A DNA stretch of 58,558 nt from Hyphomicrobiales bacterium (GCA_025359045.1 JANYHN010000034.1:1-58558); one strand, 5' to 3'; counted from the stretch's first letter, positions 8,688 to 17,839 are shown. A program made the numbers and translations. The notes: generated by a model from the letters alone, not told the origin.

Positions 8688-9871
8688 CAGATAACCCCCA
8701 ACTCTTGGCCCGCTTGCGTAAACGCAGCGATGGCCGTTTTAATTTGTTCAGGCGTATGCGCTGCCGACATTTGGGTTCGAATACGCGCCCCGCCTTTAGG
8801 CACCACCGGGAAGAAAAACCCAGTGACATAAATCCCCAATTCATAAAGCCTTGCTGCCAATTTCTGCGCCATTTCGGCCTCACCCAACATGACCGGAATA
8901 ATCGGATGCTCGCCCGCCAGTAATTTAAATCCAGCCGCACTCATCCCAGCACGAAAGGCCTTCGCATTATCATTCAACCGCACCCGCAAATCATCACCAG
9001 CCTCGGCCAAATCAATGGCCTTGTGAGACGCAGCCACAATTGCCGGCGGCAGCGCATTGGAGAAAAGATAAGGCCTTCCCCGTTGGCGCAATAGATCAAC
9101 AATCGGTTTTGATGCTGCCACGTATCCGCCCATTGAACCGCCAAGCGCTTTTCCCAATGTGCCCGTGAGAATATCAACTTTCACACCCGCTCTTGCAGGG
9201 GTGCCGCGCCCTTGTGCGCCCGTAAAACCCGTAGCATGGCAATCATCCACCATGATCAACGCGTCATATTGATTGGCAAGTTTACGAATATCTTTCAAAT
9301 TCGCGTAATAGCCATCCATCGAAAACACGCCGTCTGTTACAATAACAATCCGTCGCGCATGAGCATCGCGCGCCGATTTCAACTGGGTTTCCAGATCGCT
9401 CATATCGCTATTGGCAAAGCGATACCGCTTGGCCTTGGAAAGCCTAATGCCATCGATGATAGAAGCATGATTGAGACTATCTGAGATGATTGCATCTTGC
9501 TCGCCAAACAGCGGCTCAAACACCGCACCATTGGCATCAAAACAAGCCGCAAACAAAATCGAATTTTCCATCTGCACATAACCCGCAATGCGCGTCTCTA
9601 AGGCATGGTGCAAGTCGGTTGTGCCACAAATGAACCGCACCGACGCCATGCCCAGCCCATGCGTATCAAGCGCATGTTTAGCCGCCCCAATCAAAGCCGG
9701 ATGATTGGCCAAGCCTAAATAATTATTGGCGCAAAAATTTAAAACCTGCCTGCCGCCAGCGACGCCAATACTGGTGCCCTGCGCTGTCTCAATCTCGCGC
9801 TCAGTCTTCCAAAGTGATTGCCCATGAATGGCCTCAAGCTCTTGGCCCAATGATTGCAGAAATGCCGACAT
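8687..9871 (-). CDS. kbl: Glycine C-acetyltransferase (2-amino-3-ketobutyrate CoA ligase)
   Basis: The ATG at 9871 has GGAG 8 bases upstream; a TTG two codons earlier is less likely. The 394-residue product is a PLP enzyme of the alpha-oxoamine synthase family: [16 protein letters not shown] at 131-146, the [10 protein letters not shown] aspartate near 209, and the PLP-lysine Lys241 in [10 protein letters not shown]. It splits 2-amino-3-oxobutyrate with CoA into glycine and acetyl-CoA. With tdh immediately downstream it forms the classical threonine catabolic operon. Confusable relatives are 8-amino-7-oxononanoate synthase and 5-aminolevulinate synthase, but the tdh partner and sequence settle the call. 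Confidence 0.94.
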   Translation of the reverse strand: MSAFLQSLGQELEAIHGQSLWKTEREIETAQGTSIGVAGGRQVLNFCANNYLGLANHPALIGAAKHALDTHGLGMASVRFICGTTDLHHALETRIAGYVQMENSILFAACFDANGAVFEPLFGEQDAIISDSLNHASIIDGIRLSKAKRYRFANSDMSDLETQLKSARDAHARRIVIVTDGVFSMDGYYANLKDIRKLANQYDALIMVDDCHATGFTGAQGRGTPARAGVKVDILTGTLGKALGGSMGGYVAASKPIVDLLRQRGRPYLFSNALPPAIVAASHKAIDLAEAGDDLRVRLNDNAKAFRAGMSAAGFKLLAGEHPIIPVMLGEAEMAQKLAARLYELGIYVTGFFFPVVPKGGARIRTQMSAAHTPEQIKTAIAAFTQAGQELGVI

Positions 9872-9934
9872 GATCAAACTCCGTTATCAGATGTATGATA
9901 CCTCAAACGGAGCAGCGCAATCCGTGAAAATTGC

Positions 9935-11551
9935 TCAACGGGCAGTTGCCCAAGTTTCGGGGTTTGCGCGCTTCCAAAATTCCGCATAAGCACCTTGTCC
10001 CTTCAATAATTCGCCTGCAGCGATTGTTGGATGCAAATCGGCAAGTGTTAAAATCCGTCCGTCCCCTACGCGTTGCGAGATATGGTAAGGGCGCAATTCA
10101 GTGGGTGAAGACATACCTGCAGCGGCCAACATTTCTGCGAATGATTTAATCGTTTCGCGGTGGAAGTTCTTTACCCTTTCGGCCTTACTCGGTACGACAA
10201 TAGCCCGTTGCCGCAAAGGGTCTTGCGTGGTCACACCTGTAGGGCAATGGCCCGTGTGGCAGGTCTGCGCTTGGATGCAACCCACAGCAAACATAAAGCC
10301 GCGTGCCACGTTGCACCAGTCGGCGCCAAGTGCAAAAGCCCGCGCCATATCAAATCCCGTGATAATTTTTCCAGCACAGCCCAGTTTGATTTTACCGCGC
10401 AATCCCGCGCCAATTAAAGCGGCATTCACAAAAGCTAAACCATCGCGTAAAGGCATGCCAATATTGTCGATGAATTCAGCTGGCGCTGCCCCCGTGCCGC
10501 CTTCCTTGCCATCTACAACGATGAAATCAGGCGCGTCATTCAGTTCAACCATTGCCTTGCAAATCGCCATAAATTCAGAGCGATGACCGATGCACAGTTT
10601 AAAACCCACAGGCTTACCGCCAGATAATTTGCGCAGTTTAGCGATGAACTCAATCAATTCCTTTGGTGTGGAAAACGCTGAGTGTGCCGCTGGCGAAATA
10701 CAATCCTTGCCAATTTCCACGCCACGAATAATTGCAATTTCAGGCGTCACTTTCGCAGCTGGCAAAACCCCGCCATGGCCAGGCTTGGCCCCTTGGCTGA
10801 TTTTGATTTCGATCATTTTAATTTGTGGGTCGTTTACCGTTGCCGCGAAATTATCTTCGTTGAATGTGCCGTCAGCATTGCGACAGCCAAAGTAACCTGA
10901 GCCAATTTCCCAAATTAAATCGCCACCCGCTTCGCGGTGATATGGGCTGACCGAGCCTTCGCCTGTATCATGAGCAAAGCTCCCCATCTGAGCGCCCAGA
11001 TTTAGCGCGCGAATGGCATTGGCCGATAAAGCACCATAGCTCATTGCAGAGATATTGAGCACTGATGCCGAATAAGGCTGGGTGCAACGCGGGCCACCGA
11101 TCGTCACCCGAAATAATTCTTTCGTCAACGGAGCAGGGGCAATCGAATGCAGCATCCATTCGTGGCCCTCGGCATAAACATCGCCTTGCGTACCGAATGG
11201 CTTTTTGTCTAACTCGCGCTTGGCGCGTTGATAAACTATAGCGCGGCGTTCACGCGGAAAGGGTCTGCCGTCAGTATCGCCTTCAAAGAAATATTGGCGC
11301 ATTTCAGGACGGATTTTTTCGAAGAAGAATCGCAAATGCCCGATGATTGGATAATTGCGCAATATCGCGTGCCGCGTCTGGATCAAGTCCCTGATGCCAA
11401 TCAGTGTCAGGCTTGTAAATATCAGAAAGACGGTCCATTGCAATTTCGGAAAATATGGCATGCCTTTCAAAGCCATCGCGGCCAAAACTGCAAAAATTGC
11501 ACTATAGGTGAGTGCAAAAAACCGACCTGTAAACATTGCCTTCAAATCCAT
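9935..11551 (-). CDS. Membrane-anchored FMN-binding glutamate-synthase-like protein
   Basis: I start at the ATG at 11551 (538 residues), which has AGGA 7 bases upstream; an ATG five codons earlier lacks a site. Two hydrophobic helices lie at about residues 8-27 and 32-50 and probably anchor the protein. The remainder is the FMN-barrel of the glutamate synthase large subunit: GGVLPAAKV, GFKLCIGHRSEF, the FMN loop VVDGKEGGTGAAP, and GADWCNVARGFMFAVG. The cysteine set GCIQAQTCHTGHCPTG matches the 3Fe-4S site. It lacks the glutaminase and C-terminal helix domains of GltB, so it must take its substrate from elsewhere. Its real reaction is not established. Confidence 0.85.
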   Translation of the reverse strand: MDLKAMFTGRFFALTYSAIFAVLAAMALKGMPYFPKLQWTVFLIFTSLTLIGIRDLIQTRHAILRNYPIIGHLRFFFEKIRPEMRQYFFEGDTDGRPFPRERRAIVYQRAKRELDKKPFGTQGDVYAEGHEWMLHSIAPAPLTKELFRVTIGGPRCTQPYSASVLNISAMSYGALSANAIRALNLGAQMGSFAHDTGEGSVSPYHREAGGDLIWEIGSGYFGCRNADGTFNEDNFAATVNDPQIKMIEIKISQGAKPGHGGVLPAAKVTPEIAIIRGVEIGKDCISPAAHSAFSTPKELIEFIAKLRKLSGGKPVGFKLCIGHRSEFMAICKAMVELNDAPDFIVVDGKEGGTGAAPAEFIDNIGMPLRDGLAFVNAALIGAGLRGKIKLGCAGKIITGFDMARAFALGADWCNVARGFMFAVGCIQAQTCHTGHCPTGVTTQDPLRQRAIVVPSKAERVKNFHRETIKSFAEMLAAAGMSSPTELRPYHISQRVGDGRILTLADLHPTIAAGELLKGQGAYAEFWKRANPETWATAR

Positions 11552-11628
11552 GTTCCGTCCTTTCATGGAGAGTTTCTAATATAGGAATATGGCGAAATAA
11601 TGGTATTCCTATATATAGGAAATAAATA

Positions 11629-11886
11629 TTATCCACCAGGCACGCGCGGCAACAAATAGATTTCCGATGATACAGGAAGTTTTGTGTCGAGTTGATCACG
11701 ATAAATTTTGCCGCCAATTGAAACCGCAACACCACGTTTGATGTGTGGTTCCATGCCAGGGTATTCTTCGGACAGCTTGCGAAACAGCTCGCGGATTGTT
11801 GAGGCCTCGATAAAAACCGAAGAGGCGCCGCCTGCCATTGGCCGCAGCGCCCCCCAGAGGTGGATTTCTAATTTTGCCACGTTCAC
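11629..11886 (-). CDS. MoaD/ThiS-like small sulfur-carrier protein
   Basis: The product is 85 residues and ends in Gly-Gly (LLPRVPGG), the tail that ubiquitin-fold sulfur carriers need for adenylation and thiocarboxylation. The body reads as a beta-grasp fold: a starting IHLWGALRP strand, an IRELFRKLSEEYP helix, and RDQLDTKLPVSSEIYLLP near the end. MoaD carries sulfur for molybdopterin synthesis and ThiS for thiamine. Its start codon overlaps the stop of the molybdenum hydroxylase large subunit by 4 bp, so I infer a role linked to that enzyme's cofactor, perhaps the molybdenum-bound sulfur. It could instead be a plain second MoaD. Confidence 0.8.
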   Translation of the reverse strand: MNVAKLEIHLWGALRPMAGGASSVFIEASTIRELFRKLSEEYPGMEPHIKRGVAVSIGGKIYRDQLDTKLPVSSEIYLLPRVPGG

Positions 11887-14144
11887 ATCTTGGCGGATTT
11901 AATCGCCTTCAAGATGCGTGGTGGCGACATTGGAATGTGATGCATGCGAACACCCGTGGCATTGGTCACGGCAATTGACACTGCCGCCAATGGTGGGACA
12001 ATCGGCGTTTCACCAACGCCGCGGACGCCATATGGGTGATGCGGATTTGGAATTTCCAAAATCTGCGTGTCAATCATCGGCAGGTCTGAACATACTGGAA
12101 TACGGTAGTCCAAGAACGCCGCATTTTGCAGACGGCCATTGGTTCCGTAAACATATTCTTCATTCAACGCCCAGCCAATTCCTTGTGCTGCGCCGCCTTG
12201 ATATTGGCCTTCAACATAGGATGGGTGCATGGCTTTGCCGGCGTCTTGGATCACGGTGTAACGCGTAATCGTGGTCTTGCCAGTTTCCTTATCGACATGC
12301 GCATCGCAGATGTGAGTGCCGAATGAAACACCAGCATTATCAGCTACGATTTCAGAGTGACCAGCAATCGGGCCGCCTGTGCCGCCAGCACCTTTGGCCA
12401 AATCTTTTAGTGTCAATGGCGCAAGGTTGCCACGGCTAGCGCCTTTGGCTTTGGCTTCGCCGTCAACCCATTCGACATCATCAACTGGAATTTCCCAAGT
12501 CTTTGCAGCACGTTCACGCAGAATAGTGATTGCGTTGCGAGCCGCAAACACAGCGGCCATGGAAGAGGAGAATGTGCCACGGCTGCCATCGGTCATATCG
12601 TTATGCCCGAGCGATGATGTGTCAGCCACAATCACGCGCACAGCCTCGTAAGGAACACCCAGTTCTTCAGCTGCAGCAAGTGCGAGAGAAGCACGTGAAC
12701 CACCCACATCCATGGTACCAACAGCCACGGTAATAGTGCCATCAGGTGTCACGTTCAGATCAACACAAGTTTGGCCTCCAAAGTTAAACCAGAAACCGCA
12801 AGCCATGCCGCGACCCGTATCTTTGGCCAATGGCGCTTTCATGTGCGGATGATTTTTTGCAGCTTGCAGCGTAGCACCAATCCCAATAGGGCCATAAACA
12901 GGGCCATAGGATGACTTGGTGCCTTCCTTGGCTGCGTTTTTAATGCGCAGCTCAACGGGATCCATGCCAATGGCTTTTGCCACTTCATCAATGGTGTTTT
13001 CGACAGCAAAGCACGATTGCGGAGCCGAAGGTGCGCGGTAAGCTGCGGTCTTGGGGCGGTTGACGATCGCATCCTTGCTCAGTGATTTGCAGTTTTTAAT
13101 ATCATAGCAAGCCCAAGTGGTCATTGCACCAAACTCAGCCCAGTTCGACGGGAAAGCTCCACCATGATAGCGAAGCTCCGCAAAAGCGGCTGTAATCGTG
13201 CCGTCTTTCTTGGCACCAATTTTCACATCGATGGAGGTTGAAGACGTTGGGCCTGTGCAACGGAACACTTCTTCACGGCTCATTGTCAACTTCACGGGGC
13301 GGTTTGCCTTGCGCGAAAGGGCGAGTGCCAAAGGCTCAGTCCAAATATGCGTTTTGCCGCCAAACCCGCCACCAATTTCAGATGCGGTCACCCGCAGCTT
13401 GTTGGCATCAAGGCCCAGCAAAGCGGCGCATTGGTTGCGGTAGACAAAGTGACCTTGTGTGCACACCCACATCTCAGCTGCACCGTCTGGTGAAACAGAA
13501 GCAAGGCAGGAATGCGGTTCGATGTAGCCCTGGTGCGTTTGCTCAGTCTTATAAGACTTCTCGATAATCACATCAGCTTCAGCAAAACCTGCGTCCAAAT
13601 CACCATGGCCATATTCGGCTTGCTTGTTGAAGTTTGAAGCCTTGGTTGGTTTTGGCTCAATGCCATCGGTGAAAATATGATCGTGGATCACAGGTGAAGT
13701 TGGTTTTAATGCTTCATCAACATCGGTCACATGCGGCAGGATTTGATAATCAACTTTGATCAGCTTTAAGGCTGCGCGCGCTGTTGTTGCATCAATGGCG
13801 GCAACAGCGGCAACGGCGTGACCATCATACAAAACCTTTTTGCGGGCCATGCAATTTTCGAGAATATCGAGCATGGCGCGATCACCATTGGTGAGGTCGG
13901 GCAAATCGGCGGAAGTGATGATTGCTTTCACGCCAGCAAGCTTTTCCGCCTTTGAAATATCTATCTTTTTGATAATGGCGTGCGGGTGCGGTGAACGCAA
14001 AACAAGCGCCACAAGTTGACCTGGAGCAGACGTATCGGCGCCATAGCGCGCACGGCCTGTGACCTTATCAACGCCATCGGGGCGGCGCACACGTGTGCCA
14101 ATGACTTTGAATTTCTTGATTTCGAGATCTTGATCGAGTGGCAT
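11883..14144 (-). CDS. Xanthine dehydrogenase family protein, molybdopterin-binding large subunit
   Basis: The 753-residue protein carries the aldehyde oxidase/xanthine dehydrogenase a/b hammerhead (RARYGADTSAPGQLVALVLRS near residue 35) and the molybdopterin domains (EIGGGFGGKTH near 260, MDVGGSRASLALAAAEELG near 490, GTFSSSMAA). The catalytic glutamate region GVGETPIVPPLAAVSIA is near 718. The active-site loop reads AAYRAPSAPQS rather than AYRCSFR, so this is not a form I carbon monoxide dehydrogenase. Together with the two genes upstream it would form an (alpha-beta-gamma)2 molybdenum hydroxylase of purines, aldehydes or N-heterocycles. The substrate is unknown. It starts 4 bp after the iron-sulfur subunit gene. 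Confidence 0.9.
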   Translation of the reverse strand: MPLDQDLEIKKFKVIGTRVRRPDGVDKVTGRARYGADTSAPGQLVALVLRSPHPHAIIKKIDISKAEKLAGVKAIITSADLPDLTNGDRAMLDILENCMARKKVLYDGHAVAAVAAIDATTARAALKLIKVDYQILPHVTDVDEALKPTSPVIHDHIFTDGIEPKPTKASNFNKQAEYGHGDLDAGFAEADVIIEKSYKTEQTHQGYIEPHSCLASVSPDGAAEMWVCTQGHFVYRNQCAALLGLDANKLRVTASEIGGGFGGKTHIWTEPLALALSRKANRPVKLTMSREEVFRCTGPTSSTSIDVKIGAKKDGTITAAFAELRYHGGAFPSNWAEFGAMTTWACYDIKNCKSLSKDAIVNRPKTAAYRAPSAPQSCFAVENTIDEVAKAIGMDPVELRIKNAAKEGTKSSYGPVYGPIGIGATLQAAKNHPHMKAPLAKDTGRGMACGFWFNFGGQTCVDLNVTPDGTITVAVGTMDVGGSRASLALAAAEELGVPYEAVRVIVADTSSLGHNDMTDGSRGTFSSSMAAVFAARNAITILRERAAKTWEIPVDDVEWVDGEAKAKGASRGNLAPLTLKDLAKGAGGTGGPIAGHSEIVADNAGVSFGTHICDAHVDKETGKTTITRYTVIQDAGKAMHPSYVEGQYQGGAAQGIGWALNEEYVYGTNGRLQNAAFLDYRIPVCSDLPMIDTQILEIPNPHHPYGVRGVGETPIVPPLAAVSIAVTNATGVRMHHIPMSPPRILKAIKSAKM

Positions 14145-14148
14145 GATT

Positions 14149-14619
14149 TTATCCTCTCATTTCTTTTGCAGCGGCTTGAACGGCCCGCACGATTTTATCA
14201 TAGCCTGTGCAGCGGCAAAGATTGCCTGCAAGACCGTAACGAATTTCTTCTTCTGTCGGATCAGGGTTTTTGCGCAGCAGCGCTTGAGCGGCCATCAAAA
14301 AGCCCGGTGTACAGATGCCGCATTGAAGCGCTGCGCCGTCAATGAAGTGTTGTTGCAGCGGATGAAGTTTTGCACCGTCGGCCATGCCTTCAATGGTTTC
14401 AAGCTTTTTACCGTTCATCTCAGCGCCCAGCACGAGGCATGAGCAAACCAAGCGGCCATCAAGGATCACGCTGCAAGCACCGCAATCGCCGGTGCCGCAG
14501 CCTTCCTTGGCACCTGTTAAGCCAATCCGGTTGCGCAGCACATCGAGCAGCGATTCATCAGGAGCGCAGACAAATTCGACTGCATCGCCATTGATTGTTG
14601 TATTGACATGAGCACCCAT
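14149..14619 (-). CDS. Molybdenum hydroxylase 2Fe-2S subunit
   Basis: The ATG at 14619 follows GGAGGC at good spacing; the longer reading frame upstream is the neighbour's coding sequence. The 156-residue protein has the plant-type ferredoxin cluster in the first half (Cys41, Cys46, Cys49, then Cys59/61) and the second all-alpha cluster site (CGICTPG at 100-106, CRC at 135-137). This matches CoxS/XdhA-type small subunits, which pass electrons from the molybdenum centre to FAD. It lies 1 bp beyond the stop of the FAD subunit gene, within a tight four-gene operon (FAD subunit, this gene, large subunit, MoaD-like). Confidence 0.95.
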   Translation of the reverse strand: MGAHVNTTINGDAVEFVCAPDESLLDVLRNRIGLTGAKEGCGTGDCGACSVILDGRLVCSCLVLGAEMNGKKLETIEGMADGAKLHPLQQHFIDGAALQCGICTPGFLMAAQALLRKNPDPTEEEIRYGLAGNLCRCTGYDKIVRAVQAAAKEMRG

Positions 14620-14620
14620 A

Positions 14621-15481
14621 TTATTTGCCTCCTGCACGGGCATAAGCCGTTTCAGCAGCGCGGCGTGCAAGCACACCTGCCACATCTGTTCTAAATTCTA
14701 TCGTGCCGCGCTTATCATCGATGGGCTTACACGCCGCTGAACATAAGGCGGCGAGATTTGCTTTGGCGGCATCATCAAGCTTGGTGCCGATAATAGCCTT
14801 GGCCGCTTCCTTGACCAAAAGCACTGTGGTGGACACAGCCCCTAATGCCACACGGGCTTTGGTGATCACACCCTTGCCATCAAGCGTCAGGTTTACACCC
14901 ACGCTGACCACAGCAATGTCCATTTCAGTGCGCGGTGTGAAACGCAAATAGGCATCACCCGATTTGGCTGCCTTTTTTGGCAAATCAATCGACGTAATGA
15001 TTTCACCCTTTTTCAAATTGTTGCGGCCCACACCAGCGGCCACATCTTCAACTGCTAATTTACGGTTGCCCTTAGGGCCAGCGATTGAAACTTTTGCACC
15101 CGCAGCAACTAAGGCCGGAACGCTGTCTGCAGCCGGCGATGCATTGCACATATTGCCCGTCATGGTGGAACGGCCTTGGACTTGGCGCGAGCCAATCAAA
15201 TTTGCGGCATCAGCAACGCCCGGCCAAGCTTTTACAAAGGCTGCATTTTCAAGAATGGCAACACAAGGAACGGCAGCACCGATTGAATAACCGCCAGCGC
15301 CCTTTTTGATTTCGTTCATGCCTTTGACGCGTTTGATATCAACAACCAGATCAGGCTCAATCATTCCGGCCTTCATCTTCACCAGCAAATCAGTTCCGCC
15401 AGCGAGAATGTAAGCGATGCCTTTTTCCTTGGCCATTAAACTCACAGCTTCTTTGGCTGTGCTTGGCGTTTCATATCGCAT
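14621..15481 (-). CDS. Molybdenum hydroxylase FAD-binding subunit
   Basis: The ATG at 15481 is preceded by GGGTGG; a GTG three codons earlier is the alternative. The 286 residues match CoxM-type subunits: MRYETPSTAKEAVSLM at the start, the FAD diphosphate loop AGGTDLLVKMK near 29-39, and GNMCNASPAADSVPALVA near 107-124. A C-terminal CO-dehydrogenase flavoprotein domain covers about 175-280. It accepts electrons from the 2Fe-2S subunit and hands them to a downstream acceptor. It is the first gene of the operon, so the promoter should be in 15482-15600; I could not pick a convincing -35/-10 pair there. Confidence 0.93.
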   Translation of the reverse strand: MRYETPSTAKEAVSLMAKEKGIAYILAGGTDLLVKMKAGMIEPDLVVDIKRVKGMNEIKKGAGGYSIGAAVPCVAILENAAFVKAWPGVADAANLIGSRQVQGRSTMTGNMCNASPAADSVPALVAAGAKVSIAGPKGNRKLAVEDVAAGVGRNNLKKGEIITSIDLPKKAAKSGDAYLRFTPRTEMDIAVVSVGVNLTLDGKGVITKARVALGAVSTTVLLVKEAAKAIIGTKLDDAAKANLAALCSAACKPIDDKRGTIEFRTDVAGVLARRAAETAYARAGGK

Positions 15482-15839
15482 ATTTTCCACCCATTATTGA
15501 ATTCAGTTTCTTAGTTTGATCTATAACAGGGTCATTGGTCAACAGGTTGCGGCATTGCGACCCGTGCATGGCCGAATGCGCTAAGGTGTTTTGACTTTTA
15601 TAACGAATAGCCAAGAAGACACCAAATTTGTATTTTGATCAACTTATTTGACTTTTGGGTGGTGGGACAGTTTGAATTTTGGCTTTTGGCTATTGACCGG
15701 AAGTGGGCGACGCTTACCTAGGTAGACGCGGTTGACCCGAAGCGGCTACTACGCTTGATGAGACGGAAACAACTTTTTGACGATAATCGCGGGAGCGAGG
15801 AAACCGAGAAACATGAAAAGTTAACGCGAGAAACAGGAA
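15482..15839. other. 358-bp intergenic region, boundary of an accessory island
   Basis: No open frame longer than about 40 codons with a plausible start reads through here on either strand. The left part should carry the promoter of the molybdenum hydroxylase operon. The right part (about 15680-15770) is rich in fragments of the form 'GACCGGAAG...GACCCGAAG', which look like decayed non-coding repeat sequence rather than a gene. The region follows the 3' end of the KAP gene. Confidence 0.6.
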
Positions 15840-17198
15840 TTAGACTCGAAAGATGTCTACCCACTCTCTCTGAATTCGGGATGGAATGGTTTTGACGCTA
15901 CTAGGCCGCCCAAATCTATCAAACTGATCTCCAATTTTACTTTTCCATTCTGGAAGATCCTCGTCCTCCAAAGCTGTGGCTGGTCCACAAGCAAAAAGAA
16001 TTATAACAAGCCACCAGGCTAAATTATTATTGAATTCAGGATTCATACTGCCCCCAATCATGTAAACGGTGTTGGTTTTCTGAGCCCCTAGAAAGTCGCG
16101 TACTTCATCAATAGTTGCTTTTGCCGAAACGAGCTTTTTATGAAGTTTTGGATTAACTACGGAACTCACAAGCAGGACACATAGTATGTCAATCCAACCA
16201 GCGAGAAGGTTTTCATTGGTGGCCTCTGCAGGGAGGAGCGCAATTTTTGAAAACACTTTTCCTACGTCTCTGAGTGAAACCTCATTTTGTCCTGCAACAT
16301 GCGACAAAAGCTCGACACACCTCTTCGACACTTTTGGCGGTAAGTTCATGTCTGCAATCAACTGATTAGCATAGCGCGTCATAACAGTCTGATCGGTTTG
16401 AAGTCCGATAAAGCGAGGAAGCGAAAATGACACATTTATGAATTTTCGCAGGTAGCTCTCAGCATCTATATCACCGCCATATCTCGCCTTAACACTGTTC
16501 TCGAGTGCCGCTCCGTTAACTCCAGGTATGAAGTGAACTTTCGCAACTGAAAAAAAGTGTTTGATGACCTCCAATACCAAAAGGGCATAATCCGGTCGGC
16601 AACGGTCTAACTCGTCAACAACAATAACGATTGGAGCAGATTCATCTTTCGTCAGTTTAACTAGCAATTCCTTGAAAGACTTTATTGCATCTTTGCGTTC
16701 TTTTTCTGTTTCCCAAAGTTGTTGAGCAGCATCTTTAACTTCTGAACTGGTGGCGTCCGCAAGAACGTCGCCGATCTCATCAAGGTGCTGCTTGGCTCCA
16801 AATGTGGCAAGAGAAAGCGCAATTCCGAATGCCGGTTTTGCGAGCTTTGCCGCCGCTGTCTTCCATTTGGCAAGCGTCGATTGTTGTTCCTTTGGGATCC
16901 GTTCGCTTATCGAAGTGATAATCGAAACAAGAGGGTCTGAAAGATAGTCACTCTCGAAAGCGTCAAAATAAACAGTTACGGCTGTTCCGCCGTTCTCCTT
17001 TTTGTGTGCGGCCACCCATCTCTTCAGAAAATAGGTTTTTCCGGAACCCCATTTGTCATCTAATGCGAGAACGATTGGATCTTCTATTCTCTCAACCAGA
17101 TCCGAAAGCTGTTTCGAAATTGTTTTGCGTTTGAGGATATCAACTTCGAATCCGGTTTCGTAAAGAGAGACATCACTATCTTGTGGAAATAGTTTCAT
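15840..17198 (-). CDS. KAP family P-loop NTPase
   Basis: I prefer the ATG at 17198 (TGAGGT upstream; 452 residues) over a TTG four codons earlier. The Walker A motif DDKWGSGKT (residues 47-55) is the KAP form, and Walker B is IVIVVDELDRC (190-200). A moderately hydrophobic stretch at about 119-135 could touch the membrane. KAP NTPases are a patchily distributed STAND-like group; some bacterial members are found in defence islands or with membrane proteins, but no partner is present here. The gene stands alone between a decayed TA locus and a housekeeping operon, and its codon use looks more AT-rich than its neighbours, which fits recent transfer. Confidence 0.85.
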   Translation of the reverse strand: MKLFPQDSDVSLYETGFEVDILKRKTISKQLSDLVERIEDPIVLALDDKWGSGKTYFLKRWVAAHKKENGGTAVTVYFDAFESDYLSDPLVSIITSISERIPKEQQSTLAKWKTAAAKLAKPAFGIALSLATFGAKQHLDEIGDVLADATSSEVKDAAQQLWETEKERKDAIKSFKELLVKLTKDESAPIVIVVDELDRCRPDYALLVLEVIKHFFSVAKVHFIPGVNGAALENSVKARYGGDIDAESYLRKFINVSFSLPRFIGLQTDQTVMTRYANQLIADMNLPPKVSKRCVELLSHVAGQNEVSLRDVGKVFSKIALLPAEATNENLLAGWIDILCVLLVSSVVNPKLHKKLVSAKATIDEVRDFLGAQKTNTVYMIGGSMNPEFNNNLAWWLVIILFACGPATALEDEDLPEWKSKIGDQFDRFGRPSSVKTIPSRIQREWVDIFRV

Positions 17199-17358
17199 TA
17201 AATACCTCAATTGATCGGTCAGGTTAATTTCAGGACTTTATAAGGGCAGCAAGTACTGGGTAATGAGCATATGTACTAAAACACAATTGACTTTAAGCCG
17301 GAAGTTCCTTCCGCTCCTAGTTTTTCGCAGCGGTCGACACGAATTCGTTTAACTTCTA

Positions 17359-17839
17359 CTAACCATTAGAACGCAGAAGTTGCCGGACGACGTCTGGTTC
17401 ATTTTCGATGATGCGCAAGTGAACGGCGGTGGGGTCGCTGATGCTGCGTTTGTCTTGTTCCCATTTGCGATAACCAGACACACTCCTGCTCATGAAAGAT
17501 TCCTCTGCAAAAGTCTGAGTTTGTTGAAACAACCCTTCGAGGCTCTCTTTGTTCGCACCTCAGGGTGAGGTAAGCTATGTTCGCACCTCAGGGTGAGGTA
17601 GTTTGTTGATATCCCTCACCCTGAGGTGCGAGCTCTCACGAGCCTCGAAGGGTTGGCGGCAATAGGAACGAACTTTTGTAGAGGCATCATGAGATGTGCT
17701 TTTGCGGCTTAGTCAATTTCGCATTTTTGCGAACTTCGCTTGGATCAAGCGGCGTGTGGACAATGGCATGGCCTTTGCCCTTGGCGTGGGTCAAAGCTTC
17801 ACTAAGTGATTGAATAAGATCGTCACCAAACTTGCTCAT
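17359..17839 (-). pseudogene. XRE-family antitoxin gene split by a palindromic repeat
   Basis: Two minus-strand pieces together look like one HigA-type antitoxin. The N-terminal piece (17839-17687) begins at an ATG with AAGGA upstream, and reads MSKFGDDLIQSLSEALTHA to VRKNAKLTKPQ before an early stop. The C-terminal piece (from about 17528 to the stop at 17359) reads QTQTFAEESFMSRSVSGYRK, then WEQDKRSISDPTAVHLRIIE, then NEPDVVRQLLRSNG, the typical recognition helix and tail ('..YRKWEQ..R..P...A..LLR.IE.EP..V...L'). The 126-bp inverted-repeat element at 17530-17655 sits exactly between them. The fused order matches intact relatives, so I call insertion and loss of function. Confidence 0.75.
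17530..17655. repeat. 126-bp palindromic repeat element
   Basis: The ends are a perfect 16-bp inverted repeat, CAACCCTTCGAGGCTC at 17530-17545 and its complement at 17640-17655. Inside, TTCGCACCTCAGGGTGAGG occurs at 17552-17570 and again at 17580-17598, and its near-complement lies at 17614-17632. The single strand could fold into a long hairpin. The CCTCAGGGTGAGG...CGAGGCTC composition is that of small intergenic palindromes scattered through many Rhizobiales genomes. The internal duplication shows one arm has been copied. Confidence 0.85.

Noticed and set aside
11883..14144. Carbon monoxide dehydrogenase large subunit (coxL)
   Set aside because: The gene order is coxM-S-L, but the active-site loop is AAYRAPSAPQ and not AYRCSFR, so a general molybdenum hydroxylase is the safer call.
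15680..15770. Degraded insertion sequence
   Set aside because: Only short 'GACCGGAAG'-type fragments are seen. No transposase, ends or duplicated target could be found.
17380..17568. Plus-strand frame over the antitoxin fragment
   Set aside because: The minus strand gives clear XRE helix-turn-helix sequence, so this is its shadow.
17530..17655. CRISPR-like repeat cluster
   Set aside because: There are only two direct copies and one inverted copy, with no even spacers or cas genes. It is a palindromic repeat.
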